DNA of 24,106 bases, taken from NCBI GenBank assembly GCA_017551425.1, contig JAFZLQ010000074.1:1-24106 (forward strand). Reading direction: 5' to 3'. Below the pieces are notes generated by a model. That model was not told the origin of the DNA, made no database searches, and worked only from the letters and a program-made list of their open reading frames with translations. The position numbers and the translations under genes are program-made. Shown here in pieces: positions 14,606 to 21,948 of this stretch. Numbering within the stretch: the first letter of the stretch is position 1; each line of letters starts with the position of its first letter. The DNA comes from Bacteroidales bacterium (GTDB taxonomy: Bacteria > Bacteroidota > Bacteroidia > Bacteroidales > UBA932).

Positions 14606-15829
14606 ATGCAGGAAAGGAACATCAGCCAAGGCAACTTCGAGCAGTGCCAGAAGTGCTCCCTCTGCGAGACGGTATGTCCCGTAATGGCGAACAATCCCGC
14701 CTATGCCGGCCCCAAGCGTTCCGGCCCCGACGGCGAGCGTTACCGCCTCAAGAACGGAATCTTCTTTGACGATTCTCTCAAATACTGCCTCAACTGCAAG
14801 CGCTGCGAGGTGGCGTGCCCGTCCGGCGTGCGCATCGCAGACCTCATCCAGCAGGCGCGCATAGACTTCGAGCGCGGCCGCGTGAAGCTTCGCGACCTGA
14901 TGCTCGCCAGCACGGACCAGGTCGGGCCGCTGGCCAGCGCCTTCGCCCCCGTGGCCAACTTCGCCCTCGGTCTCAAACCCGTCAAGGGGCTGCTGGACGT
15001 CACAATCGGAGTGGACCGTCACCGTACGCTCCCCAAGTACGCCAGCGGCACCTTTGTGCAGTGGTTCCGCAAGAACGCCGCCGCTGCCCAGCATGCTTAT
15101 TCCAGGCAGATCAGCTACTTCCACGGTTGCTACGCCAACTTCAACTATCCTCAGCTGGGCAAGGACTTCGTTGCGGTGATGAACGCCTTCGGCATAGGTG
15201 TCAATCTGATGGACGAGCGTTGCTGCGGCGTTGCCAAGATTGCCAACGGAATGATTCCGGCGGCCACGCGCGACGCCCGCCACAATGTTGAGGTTTTCCG
15301 GGATTCTGTTGCCGCCGGGCGCGATATAGTAACCGTTTCCACCTCGTGCACGATGACCATCCTGGAGGAGTATCCGGAGTTGCTGAAGGTGGATAATTCA
15401 GACGTCAGGGAGCACATCAGCCTGGTGGAACCCTATCTGTACAAGCTGATTGCGTCCGGGGCCGTCAAGCCCGTGTGGAAGGAAGGATGGAAGGCCCGGG
15501 TAGCATATCATGCGCCTTGCCACCAGGAGCGTATGGGCTTGAGTATCTTTACGTTGGAGCTATTGAAGATGATTCCGGGGCTGGAGCTTGTGGAGCTGGA
15601 GAGCAACTGCTGCGGCATTGCCGGTACATACGGCTTCAAGAAAGAGAATTACGAGGTTTCGCAAAAGATCGGCAAGCCTCTCTTCGACAGCATTGCCGCC
15701 GCGGCTCCGGACTTCGTGGCCTGCGAGTGCGAAACCTGCAAATGGCAGATAGAAATGAGTACCGGCGTCCCCGTCAAGAACCCCGTTTCAATCCTTGCGG
15801 AAGCGCTGGATCTTGAGAAAACGGAGTGA
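14606..15829 (+). CDS. glpC: Anaerobic glycerol-3-phosphate dehydrogenase subunit C
   Basis: Fe-S subunit that passes electrons from GlpAB to membrane quinone. 407 aa. Two 4Fe-4S motifs: Cys14/17/20/24 (CQKCSLCETVCPV) and Cys61/64/67/71 (CLNCKRCEVACPSGV). Two CCG (cysteine-rich) domains follow: FHGCYANFNYP with ERCCGVAKIANG, and YHAPCHQERMGL with SNCCGIAGTYGFKKE. All cysteines expected for the family are present. Last gene of the tight glpABC cluster; the small LysR-type gene begins 16 bp later. Confidence 0.94.
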   Translation: MQERNISQGNFEQCQKCSLCETVCPVMANNPAYAGPKRSGPDGERYRLKNGIFFDDSLKYCLNCKRCEVACPSGVRIADLIQQARIDFERGRVKLRDLMLASTDQVGPLASAFAPVANFALGLKPVKGLLDVTIGVDRHRTLPKYASGTFVQWFRKNAAAAQHAYSRQISYFHGCYANFNYPQLGKDFVAVMNAFGIGVNLMDERCCGVAKIANGMIPAATRDARHNVEVFRDSVAAGRDIVTVSTSCTMTILEEYPELLKVDNSDVREHISLVEPYLYKLIASGAVKPVWKEGWKARVAYHAPCHQERMGLSIFTLELLKMIPGLELVELESNCCGIAGTYGFKKENYEVSQKIGKPLFDSIAAAAPDFVACECETCKWQIEMSTGVPVKNPVSILAEALDLEKTE

Positions 15830-15845
15830 ATGGGTATTATCGGGG

Positions 15846-16199
15846 ATGATTACAGACAACAGACTGAAGATTTTTGTGACGCTGGCGGAGAGCGGAAGCT
15901 TTACGGCAGCCGCCAGGCGTCTGGGCATCAGCCAGCCGGCGGTAAGCCAGTGCGCCGCCCAGCTCGAGGCCGAGGCCGGCGCCCCGCTGCTCGTCCGCGG
16001 CAGGGGAGAGGTATCGCTCACGCCCCTCGGAGAGCGCTTCCTGCTGTATTCCCGCCGCATCCTCGCCCTCTACGACAATCTCTCCGCCGAACTCGCCGGC
16101 TCCGCCCCCTTCCCGGAAACCGTCCATCTGCAGCTGGACGATTTGCGCACGGCTGTCGTCTCAGTCGCAGACGGCAAACTGCATATAGATGTCAAATAA
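15846..16199 (+). CDS. LysR-type winged-helix DNA-binding protein without effector domain
   Basis: 117 aa. Residues about 1-62 are a textbook LysR-type HTH (MITDNRLKIFVTLAESGSFT, AAARRLGISQPAVSQCAAQL, then the wing GAPLLVRGRGEVSLTPLGE) followed by the linker helix used for dimerisation (FLLYSRRILALYDNL). The 200-residue substrate-binding domain of normal LysR regulators is absent; the last 35 residues are unrelated and end LHIDVK. Start ATG 15846 is the conserved position before the HTH; the frame is open further upstream but overlaps glpC. It lies 16 bp after glpC in the same direction, so control of glp genes is a reasonable guess, not shown. It may be a natural single-domain regulator or the remnant of a truncated one. 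Confidence 0.8.
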   Translation: MITDNRLKIFVTLAESGSFTAAARRLGISQPAVSQCAAQLEAEAGAPLLVRGRGEVSLTPLGERFLLYSRRILALYDNLSAELAGSAPFPETVHLQLDDLRTAVVSVADGKLHIDVK

Positions 16200-16203
16200 T
16201 AAG

Positions 16204-16224
16204 ATGCCCTATCGTGTCGGGCAT
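16204..16224. other. Small hairpin after the LysR-type gene
   Basis: ATGCCC (16204-16209) pairs with GGGCAT (16219-16224) over a 9-nt loop, five bases after the stop codon. No T-run follows, so terminator function is uncertain. Confidence 0.35.
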
Positions 16225-16242
16225 GACGTCTGATACGTGGTA

Positions 16243-16338
16243 GCAACGGGAGCAGGAAAGGGTCGAGCGACCTTGAAAATGCAAGCTTGTCGCAGCATTT
16301 TTGTAATGGGAGCGAGCGCCCTTTCCTGCGGGAGTTGC
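16243..16338. repeat. Structured inverted-repeat element C
   Basis: Outer stem: GCAAC (16243-16247) with GTTGC (16334-16338), a symmetric GGGA/GGGA internal loop, then an 11-bp perfect helix 16252-16262/16319-16329. Inside are a GGTCG/CGACC arm just after the left strand, an AAAATGC/GCATTTT arm in the middle, and a GCGAGCGC stretch just before the right strand. The plan (outer stem with three inner arms and GGGAG-type linkers) recalls elements A and B, but the linkers are not identical and there is no T-tract on either strand. It lies between the LysR-type gene and the porin-pot promoter. Confidence 0.6.
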
Positions 16339-16380
16339 GTTCAATACGAATTAAAGTGTTTCTTATATCTAAAATATTAG

Positions 16381-16388
16381 TATCTTTG
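16381..16388 (+). promoter_or_regulatory. -7 box of the porin-potABCD operon
   Basis: TATCTTTG matches TAnnTTTG, in an AT-rich stretch 38 bp before the ATG at 16426. Transcription would start near 16395. No strong -33 match. Confidence 0.6.
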
Positions 16389-16425
16389 CCTAGAAGTTTA
16401 ACTAAAACCTCTTTTATGGGTAGAG

Positions 16426-17475
16426 ATGAAGAAACTGCTTTTACTCTTCGCAGCCACGCTGCCATGCTTCCTTGCGCATTCGCAAGAGGCTGAAGGGACC
16501 GGCAGGTATGCCGAGTTCCAACTTATTCCGCGCACTGAGTTCAACGCCTATTTCGCCCCGGGCAACTCCGACGACGGCTCGAGCGGGTTCAATTTCGGCA
16601 GCACTTCAATCTATACGCTCCTGGAAGGAGCCTTTTCCAAAAACGTATCCTTTACTCTGAGCAACCACTGGGCCGCCATGACCACGTGGGGGCTGGATGA
16701 TACTGCAAACCTTTACAAGTCAACCCTTTACTCGAATACCAACAACTGGCTCGACATAGCCACTGTGGGCTTCAGCTTCGGCGACTGGACCTTCGCCATA
16801 GGCAAGGACTGCATCGCCTCCGGCGGCTTCGAGTACGACGACTGGGACGTTGACGTCGATTACCTGCTTGTTGACGACGTGCCCCTCCTGGTGTCCAACC
16901 TCTGGTACAATCTTCCCTCTTACCAGTGGGGCGCCAAGGTCGGCTATTCCTTCGGCGAACACACGGACCTCACCCTTCAGATGGTGACGTCCCCCTTCGG
17001 CGAGCGCCCGTTCGCAAGCGGCCTGTTCTGCTATTCCGGCAAGCTGGTGGGCAGTTACGGCCCCTACTCCAACAGCTGGTCCGCGTCGGCAGTACAGCGC
17101 CCCGACGGCGGTTTCGAGTGGCTGATCACCCTCGCCAACAACATTGAATTCGCAGACGTGTTTACCGTCGGCTTCGACTGGTACAACATCGCCGACGTGG
17201 ATTTCGACCTTGAAGGCAGCCCCTGCGAGTTCATCAAGGGCAACACCTTCCGTCCCACCTTCTCATGGGCTCCGGAAGACTGGTTCGACTGCAAGGTCGT
17301 GGCCAACATCTATGAAAGGGGAGGAGAGCTGTACGACCTCAACGTCGGCTCCGCATACCACTTCCACATCAACGATTTCTTACAGGCAAACGCCGCGGTA
17401 GGCTGGGACCTCTTCACCAAGTCCTTTGCCGTAATGGCCGGCGTCAAGGCTAACATCACTCTCTTTTCGCTCTAA
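16426..17475 (+). CDS. Outer-membrane beta-barrel protein of the pot operon
   Basis: 349 aa. Signal peptide [20 protein letters not shown] with likely cleavage after residue 20. The mature part has no membrane helix and is made of alternating, aromatic-rich strands ([74 protein letters not shown]), typical of an outer-membrane barrel of perhaps 14-16 strands. I do not recognise the family. The stop is 2 bp before potA and the only promoter lies upstream of this gene, so it is co-transcribed with the polyamine transporter. That context suggests a porin for polyamines or related cations; the acidic runs ([16 protein letters not shown]) would suit a cation path. This is inference. Confidence 0.75.
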   Translation: MKKLLLLFAATLPCFLAHSQEAEGTGRYAEFQLIPRTEFNAYFAPGNSDDGSSGFNFGSTSIYTLLEGAFSKNVSFTLSNHWAAMTTWGLDDTANLYKSTLYSNTNNWLDIATVGFSFGDWTFAIGKDCIASGGFEYDDWDVDVDYLLVDDVPLLVSNLWYNLPSYQWGAKVGYSFGEHTDLTLQMVTSPFGERPFASGLFCYSGKLVGSYGPYSNSWSASAVQRPDGGFEWLITLANNIEFADVFTVGFDWYNIADVDFDLEGSPCEFIKGNTFRPTFSWAPEDWFDCKVVANIYERGGELYDLNVGSAYHFHINDFLQANAAVGWDLFTKSFAVMAGVKANITLFSL

Positions 17476-17477
17476 CG

Positions 17478-18863
17478 ATGGCAGGAGACTATATCATTGA
17501 CATTCAGCACTTAAGCAAGTCCTTTGGAGGCGTAAAGGTGCTGGACGACATCAATTTCTACATACGCAGGGGCGAATTTATCACGCTCCTCGGCCCTTCC
17601 GGCTGCGGCAAGACAACCCTCCTGCGGCAGATCGCCGGCTTCATCGCCCCCGACGAAGGCCGTATCCTCCTGGAGGGCAAGGATATCTCCGGCATCCCGC
17701 CGTACGAGCGTCCGCTCAACACGGTGTTCCAGCGTTACGCCCTCTTCCCTCATCTGGACGTTTACGACAACATCGCCTTCGGCCTCAAGCTCCAGAAGCT
17801 TCCGGCAAAGGAGATCGAGAAGCGCGTGAAGAAGATGCTCAAGATGGTGTCCATGACCGACTACGAAGACCGCTCCGTGGACTCCCTCTCCGGCGGACAG
17901 CAGCAGAGGGTCGCCATCGCAAGGGCCCTCGTAAACTATCCCAAGGTGCTCCTCCTGGACGAGCCCCTCGCCGCGCTCGACCTCAAGATGCGCAAGGATA
18001 TGCAGCTGGAACTCAAGGAGATACACCGCAAGATGGGCATCACCTTCATCTATGTGACGCACGACCAGGAAGAGGCCCTTACGCTGTCGGACACCATCGT
18101 GGTCATGAACGAGGGCAAGATACAGCAGATAGGCACCCCCATCGACATCTACAACGAGCCGGTCAACTGCTTCGTGGCGGACTTCATCGGAGAGAGCAAC
18201 ATACTCAAGGGCCGCATGATACGCGACCGCCGCGTGGCCTTCATCAAACATGAGTTCGACTGCGTCGACGAAGGCTTCGGCGAGGACGTTCCGGTTGATG
18301 TGGTAGTGCGTCCGGAAGACATATACTTCACTACGGATCCCGCCAAGTGCCAGTTCACCGCAAAGGTAAGCTCCTGCATCTTCAAGGGCGTCCATTACGA
18401 GATGTGGGTCGATACGGACAAGGGTTACGAGCTGATGATACAGGACTACGACCCGTATCCCGTAGGCAGCGAGGTAATGCTCTACATCGACCCGGACGAC
18501 ATCCAGGTCATGCACAAGGAGCGCACCCGCAACGTCTATGAAGGCAAGATGGTGGACGAGACCCACGTGGAAATGATTGGCGGAGTGTTCGAGTGCCTGC
18601 CTCAGGAAGGCATCGCAGCCGGAGACAAGGTAAAGGCGGTGATACGCTTCGAGGACGTCGACCTGCTCGACCATCAGGAAGACGGCGTGGTTGCCGGGGA
18701 AGTGCACTTCCTGCTCTACAAGGGAGACCATTACCACCTCACCATACGCACCGACGACGATTACCGTATCTGGGTGGATACCAACGATATATGGGACAAG
18801 GGCGACCTCGTGGGCGTGAACATCGCCCCCAAGGCCATCAAACTCACCAAGTGCGATGATTAA
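17478..18863 (+). CDS. potA: Spermidine/putrescine ABC transporter ATPase PotA, with duplicated TOBE region
   Basis: ATPase of the polyamine importer, at the cytoplasmic face of the inner membrane. 461 aa: ABC domain 1-240 with Walker A GPSGCGKT (39-46), Q-loop FQRYALFPH, signature LSGGQ (137-141), Walker B VLLLDEP and switch His in VTHDQEEA. The C-terminal part holds two related TOBE-like units, about 294-350 ([20 protein letters not shown]) and 405-458 ([20 protein letters not shown]), where E. coli PotA (about 378 aa) has one. The extra unit may be a regulatory site. The ORF overlaps potB by 8 bp. Confidence 0.93.
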   Translation: MAGDYIIDIQHLSKSFGGVKVLDDINFYIRRGEFITLLGPSGCGKTTLLRQIAGFIAPDEGRILLEGKDISGIPPYERPLNTVFQRYALFPHLDVYDNIAFGLKLQKLPAKEIEKRVKKMLKMVSMTDYEDRSVDSLSGGQQQRVAIARALVNYPKVLLLDEPLAALDLKMRKDMQLELKEIHRKMGITFIYVTHDQEEALTLSDTIVVMNEGKIQQIGTPIDIYNEPVNCFVADFIGESNILKGRMIRDRRVAFIKHEFDCVDEGFGEDVPVDVVVRPEDIYFTTDPAKCQFTAKVSSCIFKGVHYEMWVDTDKGYELMIQDYDPYPVGSEVMLYIDPDDIQVMHKERTRNVYEGKMVDETHVEMIGGVFECLPQEGIAAGDKVKAVIRFEDVDLLDHQEDGVVAGEVHFLLYKGDHYHLTIRTDDDYRIWVDTNDIWDKGDLVGVNIAPKAIKLTKCDD

Positions 18864-19626
18864 GCGCAGTTACTGGAGCCTCCCGTACCTCATCTTCATG
18901 GTGGTGTTCGTGGTGCTGCCCCTCATCCTCATAGTGCTGTACGCATTCCAGGACGGGTCGGGGCATTTCACCCTGTCCAACATCACCCGCTTCTTCACCG
19001 ACTCCGATTCCCTCCAGACCTTCGCCCTCTCCATAGAGGTGGCCATAGAGAACACGCTTCTCTGCATCCTGCTGGGATATCCGGCCGCATGGATACTCGC
19101 CAACCGCAATCTCAACCGCAGCGCGGTCACGGTGATGCTGTTCATAATGCCGATGTGGATAAACGCGCTCATGCGCACCCTGGCAACGGCGGAGCTCTTC
19201 AACGTGATGGGCATACAGCTGGGCAAGGGCACCCTGCTCTTCGGTATGGTGTACGACTACATCCCCTTCATGATCTACCCCATCTACAACATACTCATGA
19301 AGATGGACAAGTCCTACGCCGAGGCCGCCGAAGACCTCGGGGCCACTCCCTGGAAGGTTTTCTGGAAGATTACCGTGCCCCTCTCCATGCCCGGCGTCAT
19401 GAGCGGCATCCTCATGGTCTTCATGCCTACGGTGAGCACCTTCGCCATCTCCGAGTTCCTCACCAACAACAAGATAAAGCTCTTCGGTACTATCATCCAG
19501 GAGAACATAAACTCCAGCATGTGGAACTACGGCGCCGCGCTTGCGTTCATCATGCTGCTAATAATCGGAATCACCTCGCTGTTCAGCGACAACAAGGATT
19601 CCCAGGCCGAAGGAGGGCTCATCTAA
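18856..19626 (+). CDS. potB: Spermidine/putrescine ABC transporter permease PotB
   Basis: First permease of the polyamine importer, 256 aa, about six membrane helices beginning [23 protein letters not shown]. The cytoplasmic EAA loop that docks on PotA is clear: [18 protein letters not shown] followed by [11 protein letters not shown]. The start ATG 18856 overlaps the end of potA, and potC follows after 3 bp. Order and length are those of PotB rather than PotC. Confidence 0.93.
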   Translation: MIKRSYWSLPYLIFMVVFVVLPLILIVLYAFQDGSGHFTLSNITRFFTDSDSLQTFALSIEVAIENTLLCILLGYPAAWILANRNLNRSAVTVMLFIMPMWINALMRTLATAELFNVMGIQLGKGTLLFGMVYDYIPFMIYPIYNILMKMDKSYAEAAEDLGATPWKVFWKITVPLSMPGVMSGILMVFMPTVSTFAISEFLTNNKIKLFGTIIQENINSSMWNYGAALAFIMLLIIGITSLFSDNKDSQAEGGLI

Positions 19627-19629
19627 GCC

Positions 19630-20427
19630 ATGAAGAGAGTCCTCGCAAAAGCTTATCTCTACCTGCTGCTGGCGATGCTTTACGCCCCGCTGGTGTTCAT
19701 AGCCATATTCTCCTTCACGGAGTCCCGCGTGCTGGGCAACTGGACGGGTTTCTCTCCCAGACTGTACGTCAACCTCTTTACCGGCGGCATGAACGGCGGC
19801 TCTTCGCTGCTCGCCGCGGTTGAGAACACCCTCATCATCGCCCTCGTGTCTGCGGCGTTCGCAACCCTGCTGGGCACTGTGGCGGCTATCGGCATCTACA
19901 ACCTCAAGGGGCGCAAGAAGGCCGGCATGCAGTTCCTCAACAACATCCCGATGATCAACCCCGACATCATCACCGGTGTATCGCTGTTCCTGCTCTTCGT
20001 GTTCATGGGCGTGAGCCAGGGTTATGTGACGGTTGTGCTGGCACACATCACCTTCTGCACCCCGTACGTGGTGCTCAGCGTGATGCCCAAGCTGGCCCAG
20101 ATGAACCCCAACATTTACGAGGCGGCCCTGGACCTGGGCGCCACGCCGGCGCAGGCCCTCCGCAAGGTGCTTGTTCCCGAGCTTCGTCCCGGCATGATTT
20201 CCGGCTTCATCCTGGCCTTCACCATGTCCCTGGACGACTTTGCCGTTACCTTCTTCACCCGCGGCACGATCGGCCTCGAGACGCTCTCTACCTATATCTA
20301 TGCAGACGCGCGCAAAGGCGGACTCACCCCCGAGTTGCGTCCGCTCATGACAATAATCTTCCTTATAGTCCTCATCCTCCTGGTGGTCATGAACATACGC
20401 CGGGAGAAGATGAACAAAACCAAATAA
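19630..20427 (+). CDS. potC: Spermidine/putrescine ABC transporter permease PotC
   Basis: Second permease, 265 aa, about six membrane helices starting AYLYLLLAMLYAPLVFIAIF. EAA loop YEAALDLGATPAQALRKV with VPELRPGMISG. The stretch AFTMSLDDFAVTFFTRG is characteristic of PotC. Forms the pore with PotB. Separated from potB by 3 bp and from potD by 4 bp. Confidence 0.93.
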   Translation: MKRVLAKAYLYLLLAMLYAPLVFIAIFSFTESRVLGNWTGFSPRLYVNLFTGGMNGGSSLLAAVENTLIIALVSAAFATLLGTVAAIGIYNLKGRKKAGMQFLNNIPMINPDIITGVSLFLLFVFMGVSQGYVTVVLAHITFCTPYVVLSVMPKLAQMNPNIYEAALDLGATPAQALRKVLVPELRPGMISGFILAFTMSLDDFAVTFFTRGTIGLETLSTYIYADARKGGLTPELRPLMTIIFLIVLILLVVMNIRREKMNKTK

Positions 20428-20431
20428 ACCG

Positions 20432-21727
20432 ATGAAAAAACTATTCACCTTTCTTGCTGCAGCAGCCCTTGTCCTTTCCTGCACCGGTAACAGGGAGCAG
20501 ATCCTCAAGGTTTACAACTGGTCCGATTACATCGATGAATCGGTCATCCCGGAATTCGAAGAGTGGTACGAAGAGCAGACCGGCCAGCCGATCAGGGTCA
20601 TCTACCAGACCTTCGACGTCAACGAAACCATGCTCTCCAAGATAGAGAAGGGCCACGAAGACTTCGACGTCATCTGCCCGTCCGACTATATAATCGAGCG
20701 CATGCTCCAGAACAACCTGCTGCTGCCCATCGACAGGGACTTCGGCAGCACGCCCAACTACATCGACATCAACCTCTCGCCGTACGTGAAGGGCCGCTTC
20801 GACATGATGGACGGTGGCGGGTACAACGCCAACGACTATGCGGTAGGCTACATGTGGGGCACCACCGGCATCCTGTACAACGCCAAGTACGTTTCCGATG
20901 AGGAAGCCTCCAGCTGGGACGCCCTCCGCAACCCCAGGTTCGCCGGCAAGATCTTCATCAAGGATTCCCCCCGTGACGTCTTCTCCCAGCTCATCATGTA
21001 CCTGCGCCGCGAAGACATTGCCGCCGGCAAGGTCAGCATCGACGACCTCATGTACGATTCGTCCGACGAGTCTCTGGACGCCGTGGAGGCGTATATGAAG
21101 CAGGTGCGTCCGCTAGTGGCGGGATGGGAGGCCGACTTCGGCAAGGACCAGATGACGCAGGAACGCGGCTGGCTTAGCCTGAACTGGAGCGGCGACGCCG
21201 TCTGGGCGATTGAAGAAGCCGCCGAGATGGGTGTGGACCTGCGTTTCTCCCTTCCCAAGGAGGGCTTTACGGTATGGTTCGACGGCTGGGTGATCCCCAA
21301 GTTCGCGCAGAACATACGCGCCGCCAAGTACTGGATCAACTTCATGAGCCGTCCCGATATAGTCATCCGCAACGTTGACGTGACGGGCTATGTGTCGGTC
21401 AGCGGCGCCCCCGAGGTGCTCGAGGCCTTCATAGACGAGGAGAATTTCGAGCCCATAGACCTGAGCTATTTCTTCGGCCCCTCCGCCGACTCGGTGTGCG
21501 TCAATCCCGTTCTTTATCCGGACAGGGCTGACATCGAGCGCAGTGCGCAGGAGCATGACTGGGGCAACCGCACCCCCGATCTCATCGCTATGTGGAGCCG
21601 TGTGAAGGGTGAGAACGCCAACAGCTGGACCATGGTGGTGGTTATCGCCTTCATCCTCGCCGTCGCCGCCTTCGCCGTTTACACCAAGTTCTTCAAGAAG
21701 CGCAAGAAGTCCCGCAAGCGCAGATAG
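20432..21727 (+). CDS. potD: Polyamine-binding protein PotD, lipoprotein with additional C-terminal membrane helix
   Basis: Substrate-binding protein of the importer, 431 aa. N-terminal lipoprotein signal MKKLFTFLAAAALVLSC with lipobox LVLSC, lipidated at Cys17. The PotD/PotF fold begins LKVYNWSDYIDESVIPEFEEW and includes FDVICPSDYIIERM, GYMWGTTGILYN and the usual WSGDAVWAIEEA segment. After the binding domain there is a membrane helix (about 400-418, TMVVVIAFILAVAAFAVYT) and a strongly basic tail (KFFKKRKKSRKRR) that should lie in the cytoplasm. The protein would thus be anchored at both ends, whereas E. coli PotD is free in the periplasm. Last gene of the operon; no promoter of its own. Confidence 0.93.
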   Translation: MKKLFTFLAAAALVLSCTGNREQILKVYNWSDYIDESVIPEFEEWYEEQTGQPIRVIYQTFDVNETMLSKIEKGHEDFDVICPSDYIIERMLQNNLLLPIDRDFGSTPNYIDINLSPYVKGRFDMMDGGGYNANDYAVGYMWGTTGILYNAKYVSDEEASSWDALRNPRFAGKIFIKDSPRDVFSQLIMYLRREDIAAGKVSIDDLMYDSSDESLDAVEAYMKQVRPLVAGWEADFGKDQMTQERGWLSLNWSGDAVWAIEEAAEMGVDLRFSLPKEGFTVWFDGWVIPKFAQNIRAAKYWINFMSRPDIVIRNVDVTGYVSVSGAPEVLEAFIDEENFEPIDLSYFFGPSADSVCVNPVLYPDRADIERSAQEHDWGNRTPDLIAMWSRVKGENANSWTMVVVIAFILAVAAFAVYTKFFKKRKKSRKRR

Positions 21728-21730
21728 ACG

Positions 21731-21948
21731 CTGAGCGAAGTCCAAAGAGATTCTTCGCTTCGCTCAGAATGACAAGATGCCACTGTCATCCTGAGGGGTG
21801 CCCTTTGTCATCCTGAGGAGCGCCCTTTGTCATCCTGAGGGGCGCCCTTTGTCATCCTGAGGGGCGCCCTTTGTCATCCTGAGAAGCGCCCTTTGTCATC
21901 CTGAGGGGCGCCCTTTGTCATCCTGAGGAGCGAAGCGACGAAGGATCT
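21731..21948. repeat. Convergent intergenic repeat region: inverted motif copies flanking a 22-bp tandem array
   Basis: The left arm (21748-21774) and right arm (21916-21948) are inverted, imperfect copies of one motif that contains GAGCGAAGCGA and ends in AGAATCT or AGGATCT. The left arm also forms a local hairpin, CTGAGCGAAG (21731-21740) with CTTCGCTCAG (21758-21767). Motifs of this GAGCGAAGCGAAG type recur in many bacterial genomes. The region separates convergent potD and the GH95 gene and may serve as a two-way transcription end. The TAG stop of the GH95 gene (21949-21947) overlaps the right arm. Confidence 0.75.
21784..21915. repeat. Six tandem copies of a 22-bp unit
   Basis: Six consecutive 22-bp units, each beginning TGTCATCCTGAG and ending in GCCCTT. 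Differences are confined to the centre (GGGTGCC, GAGCGCC, GGGCGCC, GGGCGCC, AAGCGCC, GGGCGCC). Most carry the palindrome GGGCGCCC or a near match. A seventh copy begins at 21916 and passes into the right arm. 22 is not a multiple of three and no frame stays meaningful, so it is not coding. Confidence 0.9.

Noticed and set aside
13313..15283. 656-codon minus-strand frame opposite glpA, glpB and glpC
   Set aside because: Shadow frame in GC-rich coding DNA; its protein has no recognisable motif, while the plus strand encodes three complete enzymes.
15795..15845. Upstream start extending the LysR-type protein by 17 residues
   Set aside because: The extension overlaps glpC and precedes the conserved start of the HTH domain.
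21784..21948. CRISPR array
   Set aside because: Units are head-to-tail 22-bp repeats with no spacers between them, and no cas gene is present.
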